Below, one piece after another: positions 57,637 to 64,000 of a stretch of 64,000 nucleotides of DNA. The stretch is from Timema cristinae. Lineage: Eukaryota > Arthropoda > Insecta > Phasmatodea > Timematidae. The DNA lies in the NCBI GenBank assembly GCA_039000515.1, contig JBCFYV010001001.1, positions 941,830-1,005,829 on the forward strand. Reading direction: 5' to 3'. The first letter of the stretch is position 1. Each line of letters begins with the position of its first letter. A model generated the notes under the pieces. The model searched no databases, was not told the DNA's origin, and was given only the letters and a program-made list of their open reading frames with translations. A program made the translations under genes and the position numbers.

Positions 57637-60130
57637 CATTGTATAACTTGTCTTCGAGTATTAAACAAGCAACCCAGGATAAGTGATTACGCTTTGCTGA
57701 CGGATCTGGGTGAGTAAATGTACTTCTATATTAGGCACACTCATTATTTATTTGTTGTTAAATCAAAGTGTATAAAGTGTATTTATTTCAAAATTACAAT
57801 AAACCATGGCAGAGTTGTATATTTTATTAATTTATAATAAGTTTATGAGAATTAAAACTATAATTAATTTGAATGTGTCCAAGCAGTCACTTTTGGATGA
57901 CATTTGGATAAAGTTATGCCTGAACAAATGTTTATGTTATTGAAAATCTTGATTCGTAGCTATAGTTAAATGGTAATTAGTTTTGTTGGTAATTTATTAA
58001 TGGTTGAATATTATTTTAAAATTGTACAAATAAGAGTGGATATAATAAATTAAATAATATATTTTTTATCTAAGAGTAGTTTATTGAATATATTTATTAC
58101 AAACTAAAACATTATTTGAGGGGAGTTTACTAAAAACCAAATTTTATCTAAAAGAAGTTTGAACAAGTCTTTATTATACTTTACATAATGATGTGTTTAT
58201 TGAGGGTAGTGTTTTAAAATACCACAATGCCATCAGTTTCTGTGACCCCTGCACTTATGAAAGACGTTGCTTAGTCCATCCTAAATGTATCAGAAAACAA
58301 AACTTTTAAAAATATGTTTTGGGTTTCAAAATCACTCTTGTACTGTTCGAAAGTATCTAAATATCCGTTCTCACCGCTAAAAAAAAGGCTGTCCATTTCG
58401 AAACCAAGCGAATAGATCTGCAACAGTCACCATCCTGCACATAAGGGAATATATGTAAAGCCCGGCCGTTGACCGAGGACGCCCATTACATTCGAGCTTT
58501 TAAATACAGACACCAAAAACAGGCTAACGCTTCAAAGTGAGGCGTGTAATATCATAAAGTACACATTACCCGAACGAGCTAACGCTACTAAATGTCTCAG
58601 ATTCACATATCATTCTGGAGATTATTTTAACTTACTATTATATCACGTAGATAATCTATTTAATATTTTTAAATTCAAACTATACTGAATATCAAACTAA
58701 GCTGTTGCGTTGTATTTTTTAGAGAATGAGCTGTAGGGAGATCCTCAGACATCCGCGGATCTGATGGCCCTCGGTGTCTACATGGAAGAGACCGCAAACG
58801 GTTGGTAATTGGTGACTAATGAAAGACCAGATTTGTAAGAAATAATAATTAGCTTTTATAAACCAAACAAAAAAATAGCACCATGCAAAATTGTTTCGAA
58901 ATATGAATAACTTGCTAAATTGGTGGATTTTTCATGAATAAAATTGTGGATTATCAGTTTTTTGTTTTATAAATGTAAGTATTATATTGATTTAAGGTTA
59001 TTTCCTTGTCGCAACATTATTGTATGACACCTTGGCTCAGTTGGTAGAATGCCTACCTCTTGATATAGGTGTCCCAGGTTCGAGTCTCGGCAGGATAGCT
59101 ATTATTGTGAAAATGACTATTCAGATTAATAGGTAGCTTCTGTATGATTATTCATGGCTATCACTTACGTTAAAAATTCTAATACAAATTTATGATTGTT
59201 TCAGAAGCATGGGACCACTATATGATCTCTCCTCAATATCCGGTGTCTGCGGTGGTATCTCCTCCACCACTATCACCCCTAGTGCCACACGAGCCTATAA
59301 AGGACATTTTTTCGGCTCTGGATGCGATTGATGCATACATAGGTGAGATTATTATTATTTTACGTTTAAAAAAATGTATGAGTTGAAAGAGCATATAATG
59401 AGCAGATTGCTTAGTAAACCTCTATAATATTATACTAATTGGTGAAAACTATTTTAAAATAGAACATACCTTAAAATAAACATAATATCCCAAACATTGT
59501 GTGAAATAAACAATTGTCTTTTAAATTGGGTAGTTAGAGCAACTGAGGGATCCGTTTTAATATTTGATATTCACATTGTCCGCTCCAAGGACAAACTATA
59601 AATAAAATGGTCATTATGTTTACAGGAATTATTTTGCTAACTTATATGATAATTTGTTTGATTTAAAAAGTGCAAAGAATGTTTTTAATCGACTTTTATT
59701 GGAAGAATATTATTTCAAATGCTTACTTTGTAGCTAGTTTGGCTTGTGTTTGAATTAAAACTCTTGTGTTTTAGCTCAAATGAATAACGGAGATGCCTAC
59801 CCAAGCCGGGGGGAAGACGTGGTCCAGACCCCAAATTTCGCAGCACCCATTCAGCTGGTGGGAGGTTTGCCGCCTCCGGGAAGTGTAGGCATCATCTCAC
59901 AATCCGGTGATACCGACGATGTCGGGTCCCTCCACCCGCTTCCAAGCCACGGTAAAGACTCTGTCCCTGCCCCAACATTCGCAGCCCCCATTCAACCAGC
60001 AGGAGCTTTGCCACCTCCAGGTAGCGGATGTGCCTTTCACGTGCCTTCCCACAAGCCAGAGGCGTAGGGGCGAGGCAGGTGCAACCCATTGCCACATAGA
60101 AGACCCGAAATAAACATTTCTGAAATTGAA
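57637..60130 (+). CDS. Unrecognised four-exon gene, 155-residue Pro/Gly-rich protein
   Basis: Proposed exons: 57637-57709 (5' UTR; donor TCTGG|GTGAGT), 58723-58800, 59205-59342 and 59775 to about 60130. Coding parts are 58764-58800, 59205-59342 and 59775-60067 (468 nt, 155 residues). All coding introns are phase 1 and the joins are open. The protein starts MALGVYMEETAN, continues EAWDHYMISPQYPVSAVVSP and has two ~30-residue repeats with FAAPIQ...G-LPPPGS. It has no signal peptide, transmembrane segment or family I recognise. A 12-codon uORF (58726-58764) ends in TGA overlapping the ATG (TGATG). AATAAA is at 60109-60114. The weak point is the exon 2 donor (AACG|GTTGGT): a better-looking GTAATT four bases on would bring a stop. 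Translation could instead start at Met in exon 3. A non-autonomous retroelement is the main alternative. Confidence 0.55.
57710..58722. other. Intron of the unrecognised gene
   Basis: AT-rich. A GC-richer stretch at 58450-58600 (AAAGCCCGGCCGTTGACCGA, CAGGCTAACGCTTCAAAG) shows no match in the window. Confidence 0.4.
58764..58800 (+). CDS. Unrecognised gene, first coding exon
   Basis: Encodes MALGVYMEETAN plus one base. Exon begins at acceptor TATTTTTTAG|AGAATG (58723). The uORF ATG is at 58726 and its TGA overlaps the main ATG by one base. Confidence 0.5.
59027..59160 (+). repeat. SINE family E head
   Basis: GACACCTTGGCTCAGTTGGT, AGGTTCGAGTCTCGG. It looks like a tRNA at first sight but the acceptor arms (GACACCT and GGCAGGA) do not pair. 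Confidence 0.65.
59205..59342 (+). CDS. Unrecognised gene, second coding exon
   Basis: Acceptor TGATTGTTTCAG|AAGCAT, donor TACATAG|GTGAGA. Encodes EAWDHYMISPQYPVSAVVSP then PPLSPLVPHEP and IKDIFSALDAIDAYI. Confidence 0.6.
59775..60067 (+). CDS. Unrecognised gene, last coding exon
   Basis: Acceptor TTGTGTTTTAG|CTCAAA, stop TAG 60065-60067. Contains the two repeats GEDVVQTPNFAAPIQLVGGL and GKDSVPAPTFAAPIQPAGAL, each followed by PPPGS. Local GC is much higher than the flanks. Antisense ORFs here are shadows. Confidence 0.65.
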
Positions 60131-60262
60131 GGAGGAAAACAGGTCGTTAACCCCATGTCGTCATGGAAATAACCAGAGGGAAATTCAGGTCAGATGAAAA
60201 TATACTGGCACTAAGTATGAGTCACCAGGGAAAACCCAGGGGGGAGTGTTGCGATATAACAC
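60095..60262 (-). repeat. Inverted relative of the 100-bp tandem unit
   Basis: ATTGCCACATAGAAGACCC and AGTCACCAGGGAAAACCCA with TGTTGCGATATAAC are the reverse complement of GTGGCAATGGGTTTTCCCTG, ATGACT and GTCGCAACC of the unit at 56871-57560. The unrecognised gene lies between the two. Confidence 0.7.
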
Positions 60263-61294
60263 GCAATGATTACGTCACACAACTCGGAGCCAAAGGTCAA
60301 ATTGAGGCCATACGCCATACTAGCTACCTATATTTTTATAATCGTGTATTACTATATGTTCAGGTTGAATACATAGATAGAGAAGATTATGGTTTTATGA
60401 AATAGTCGGGCAATACGAAATACCATTGTTTCTCATATGTTGAGTGTCAAAATATATCGTTAACTATTTCAACTATTACAGAAAACAATTTAGAAGAGCT
60501 GGTGACGGCCTCACTTTGACAGATCAACTTATTGTTTTGTGAAAGACAATTGTCTGTTTTGGGTGTCACAAAAACTTTTTCAGGCTAGTGTTTATCATGC
60601 TATATTTCTTTACTCTAATTTTCTTATTGATTCTAATCATATCATTAGGTTAAGACTCACTCATTCTTATCTTTGAGTTAAAATATTATTTTATTCTAAT
60701 TTTATAATAGCCTAACAAAAAATATTTTTTCCAAAATTTCGAGTTGGGCAAGAAGGAATACTACTATTCCATAATGCCCGAACATTTTTCAAGTATTTGG
60801 CAAGTGATTAATTTTGTCAACGTAAGCTTAAACATTTTTCCTAACACCTAAGAAATCTATTAAGAGAACAATGTAACCTGATAGAATATTTTAGTCCATT
60901 ATATTTTAATAATTCATTAGTAATACTGATTTTTTAATTAGTTATTTTTTACTATAATGTAGTATTTCAATGATTAGTTACTGTTACTATTTTATTGTTT
61001 TACACATAATTTTTGCGTGTTTTTTTTGACACTTTCTTATGAAACATTTGTTAGTTTTAGTAAATATAATTAATTTTATATATAAAATGTTTAGTATTCC
61101 ATATTGCCCTCATTTGTTCCACATCTCTTTTAAGTGCTCCTGCAGGACATTAAAAGTTATTAATTTTGCTTTAAACAATAAAAATAGTTAAAAACATATT
61201 AATTATAAGTTTAATATAAAACTCAATGACAAAATGTGAAAATACGCTTTGATATTATTGAAAAAGTAAATGGTATCCCATATTACCCATACTC
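60263..61294. other. AT-rich DNA, nothing recognised
   Basis: The 80-codon ORF at 60163-60405 overlaps the inverted repeat and shows no domain. Confidence 0.5.
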
Positions 61295-61490
61295 TAGTGC
61301 GATAGGGATGAGGAAGAAAGCACGTTGAAGTTAACATACCATCATTTGCTTGTAGAAAGAGTAGGAAACCATTTAGGAAAAAACACCCTTAAAAGACCCA
61401 AATGGGCTTAAAACTCCTATCTCCTAATCATCAGCAGGCAAGTCTAATACTATAGTGACGCCTTATACCATATGACCATTTAAATGGGTA
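61295..61490 (-). repeat. SINE family B copy, degraded
   Basis: Plus strand GATAGGGATGAGGAAGAAAG, CCATTTAGGAAAAAACACCC, ATCATCAGCAGGCAAGTCTA, ATAGTGACGCCTTATACC. Confidence 0.65.
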
Positions 61491-61574
61491 AGCTTACAGT
61501 TAAATATCATTACTGTATTTTTTTTAAATCACATATTATTTTCTGAAATTGTATCCGTCCCGTTCAACCTCCAC

Positions 61575-61760
61575 CTAGTCTGTCACCTTTTCTCAGTCAG
61601 TAGCGAGTATGCATACTAAATAAAAGGTCCTAGGTTTAATTACCGACATAGCTGAAATTAAGGGCTACCCTTTAACAGTGAGACATTGATGTCTGGGGGA
61701 GGGGAGTGGTTGTTGTGTCTGTTTTAGATTTAATTTAGTTTTATAAGTCGTATAATCAGT
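61575..61760 (+). repeat. SINE family E copy
   Basis: CAGTCAGTAGCGAGTATGCA, CCTAGGTTTAATTACCG, AAGGGCTACCCTTTAACAGT and GACATTGATGTCTGGGGG match the 37701-37915 layout. Confidence 0.6.
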
Positions 61761-61869
61761 CGGTTAAAAAGAAAGTGCACAGTGCACGTTAAATACCTCA
61801 AGAAAATAAAAAGCTTTCATCTGAATATTTCTTTCCCACCACGTTTTATTTACTACCCTTCAGGGCATT

Positions 61870-62120
61870 ATTTTAACATTGCGTCTTACTACCCGTTCCG
61901 GTTATACGCTTATGTACGATTACGCTAATATCTTAAGGGATTAATAAGGTTATATTTAAAAGAAGAGTACCCGCATTTGCGTGGAGGGAAAGTGGAAAAC
62001 CATGTTGGAAAAACCACCCTCAATACATCCGACCAAGATTTGAGCCTCGATCTCCTGTCATTGGCAGTCTAATCTATTGCTAGAGTATCGCGTTAGACCA
62101 CGCGGCCACCGAAGTAGGTG
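61870..62120 (-). repeat. SINE family B copy
   Basis: Plus strand TTGCGTCTTACTACCCGTTC, CATTTGCGTGGAGGGAAAG, ACCACCCTCAATACATCCG and GACCACGCGGCCACCGAAG. Confidence 0.8.
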
Positions 62121-62129
62121 TCTGGGAAT

Positions 62130-62330
62130 TTAATCACACTAATTGAGTAGGGATGATTAAGGTAGAGTGTAGAGTAAACATGTCTGCATTTTTGAGGAGG
62201 GAAAATTAAAACACTTTAGTAAGGAACTCTCATTACACCCAAATTGAATTCCAGCCCCATCCTTACCATAACCAGTATACAACATTTAAATGAGCTTGAC
62301 ACTTAGACTGCGTGACCACCGGCTCGGGTT
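62130..62330 (-). repeat. SINE family B-like copy, degraded
   Basis: AATTGAGTAGGGATGATTAA, GGTAGAGTGTAGAG, ACTGCGTGACCACCGGCTCG, the same order as family B on the minus strand. Confidence 0.6.
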
Positions 62331-62784
62331 ACCTATACCTTGAGTTTCTTACGAATGGACATATGGGACAACTTTTAGATCATACAAACATATTTTTTAC
62401 GGTCAGCATTGATTAATTTTACTATAATATTGATATTATTTTGTAGTGATTGATAATATCTACCTGACGGGACAGCTGATATTCACATGGCTGTAAATAT
62501 AAATATGTGAAAGTAGATCTAGTAAATTTTTCTAGCCTTCGGATATATCCATTCCTAAGAAGATTAGAGTGTAACTATTACCACACAAATCTTCCATTGT
62601 TCCCTCATTTGTGTTAATTTTAAATTATTAGCTTTTTTTTTTTCAAATAAATAAGCTCTATAAAACTATAGTGCAATAATAATTATAATCACCAAAGTTT
62701 AAAAAACGTTTTAAAATATTATTTTTGGAGGTCGAAGCTACTATTTAAATATATACTTAATACAGTCAAGTCGGAGACGCGGCA
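62331..62784. other. AT-rich DNA, nothing recognised
   Basis: No coding signal or repeat found. Confidence 0.5.
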
Positions 62785-62990
62785 GTAGGCCTAAAGTCAG
62801 TTGGCCTAAAATTCATTTGGCCTAAAAGTCATTTGGCCTAAAAGTCAGATCGCCTAAAAGTCATATGGCCTAAAAGTCATTTGGCCTAAAGTCAGTTAGC
62901 CTAAAGTCATTTGGCCTAAAAGTCATTTGGCCTTTAGGCCAAATGACTTTTAGGCCAAATGACTTTTAGGCTAAATGACTTCTAGGCCAA
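62785..62990. repeat. 16-bp repeat array folded into a perfect palindrome
   Basis: About nine direct units of TTTGGCCTAAAAGTCA-type sequence (62785-62933) turn into inverted units AGGCCAAATGACTTTT (62936-62990). The central arms 62903-62933 and 62936-62966 pair perfectly over 31 bp with a two-base loop (TT). Confidence 0.97.
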
Positions 62991-62999
62991 ATGACGGAT

Positions 63000-64000
63000 A
63001 CTCGTCAAGTCTCGATGGCTAGATTACGACGAAACGAGAATTCAAGAGATTATTAAGAGTGGTAAATAATGTAAGCTTACACGGTAATTAAAACTATCAC
63101 ACATTCAAAAACAGAACAAACTTGATTAGTGTTTCAAATGGTAATAATACGTAAATTTGAATATATTTACGAAACCATTTTGGTTTTATGTGTTTCAAAA
63201 ATATATATTTTGAGAACATTCAACTTTAAAAATTAAAGTCATTTAATTTTTCAAATTATTACTTTTAATTCTAGTTTTTAATAGGTTGAGGTTGGCCTGG
63301 CTCCCCGTTCAATTAAAATATCGATACTTACTCTGTTAAATAAAGCTCATTAAATTTTTTTTACCAGTGAAGCAGCGAGGCCGTATCTAGGTAGTGTGAG
63401 CAACCTTCCCTAGATGTCAGGCGTCTCGACTTGCCCCCGCGCTTCACAGCCCACGTGACTTTTAGAGGCGGGAGTTGGCAGAGTTTGACTAACCTCGCTG
63501 CTTAGACCGGTACTTGCGGCGCGTTGGTCCGGGAGGGTCGCGAGTCAAACCCTCCTTTCGGGAAACTATTAAGCACTTTTACTAATTCGCGAAGTATGTA
63601 CTGAGGAAGGCATTATATATTCTAGTGTGTTACAATAACTAATTGAGCTTTTAAATGTAGTGTAATTTGAAGAGTTTATCAATGAACATGTGATGCTCAG
63701 TGTTAATTGTTGTTTGATAAAGAACCTTCGAAATTCAAATTGGTTATTGAAACTTTCAATTATTTCCTGTAATAATACTAGTTTAACACTAGTTGTATAG
63801 CAACCATTCAATTCATAGCTAATAAATACATTGTTAATTTCCTAACAATGTGCTATCTAAATAGGAGTGATTTTATACAGGACTATTTAAAAATAGACAT
63901 CAACGGTAGAATAAGCACGAAACTCACTTACATATTACATTGTTGTGCTAGTATTGTGTTATAAGTTTGTTCAACGCAATTTGTCGCCCATCTCAGCATC
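63000..64000. other. Right end of window, no gene recognised
   Basis: A GC-richer stretch at 63360-63560 has tRNA-like wording (GGCGCGTTGGTCCGGGAG, GCGAGTCAAACCCTCC) and may be another SINE head. The rest is AT-rich. Confidence 0.4.

Noticed and set aside
59027..59098. Functional tRNA gene
   Set aside because: A and B boxes are present but the acceptor arms do not pair, and related copies with a shared body occur elsewhere, so it is a SINE head.
57400..60420. Complete LTR retrotransposon around the novel gene
   Set aside because: TATA box and ATTAAA near 57605-57660 look LTR-like, and a purine tract precedes TGTTGCGATATA at 60237. However, no matching second LTR, PBS or pol is present.

Overview
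The window looks like nuclear DNA from an insect. It is AT-rich and intron-rich, and it carries insect gustatory-receptor (Gr) exons, an RR-2 chitin-binding cuticle protein gene, a decayed copia element and dense tRNA-headed SINEs. I cannot name the order or species from sequence alone. One 100-N scaffold gap lies at 2910-3009.

Layout. Positions 1-2909 are a near-identical copy of 20129-23079. The copy stops exactly at the gap, which suggests a haplotig or mis-scaffolded contig, though a true duplication is possible. A stop-ridden copia retrotransposon follows (3010-7140). From 7469 to 44573 lies a divergent pair of Gr genes, reconstructed here exon by exon from splice sites, exon phases and mutual homology. 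The minus-strand gene has seven recognisable exons (20167 down to 7469). The plus-strand gene has eight (22782 to 44573). They share a 2.6-kb intergenic segment (20168-22781). Their motifs, including LWLQLS, LF-ICD, QKVG-KFQ and LGGY--INR and a TY(x)5Q tail, most resemble the CO2-receptor-type Gr lineage; this is inference from memory. The minus gene lacks its last two exons in this window and has a frame-required GC-AG intron. The plus gene has a one-base phase conflict between exons 3 and 4.

The large introns hold most of the repeat content: at least five tRNA-headed SINE families, two of which share one 3' tail; TA-flanked 220-235 bp MITEs; a 38-bp minisatellite with 228-bp higher-order structure; a decayed ~150-bp tandem array; and BESS and MADF domain fragments.

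From 48743 to 54710 lies a three-exon RR-2 cuticle protein gene. Exon 2 is one base too long and shifts frame inside a histidine/glutamate-rich repeat. From about 57600 to 60130 I find an unrecognised four-exon gene with a TATA box, two CRE octamers, a uORF whose stop overlaps the start codon, a 155-residue Pro/Gly-rich product and a poly(A) signal. It lies between exact 100-bp tandem repeats upstream and an inverted relative of that repeat downstream. The right end (60.3-64 kb) is AT-rich DNA with SINEs and a striking 31-bp-arm perfect palindrome in a 16-bp repeat.

All functional statements rest on sequence reading alone. No search was run.
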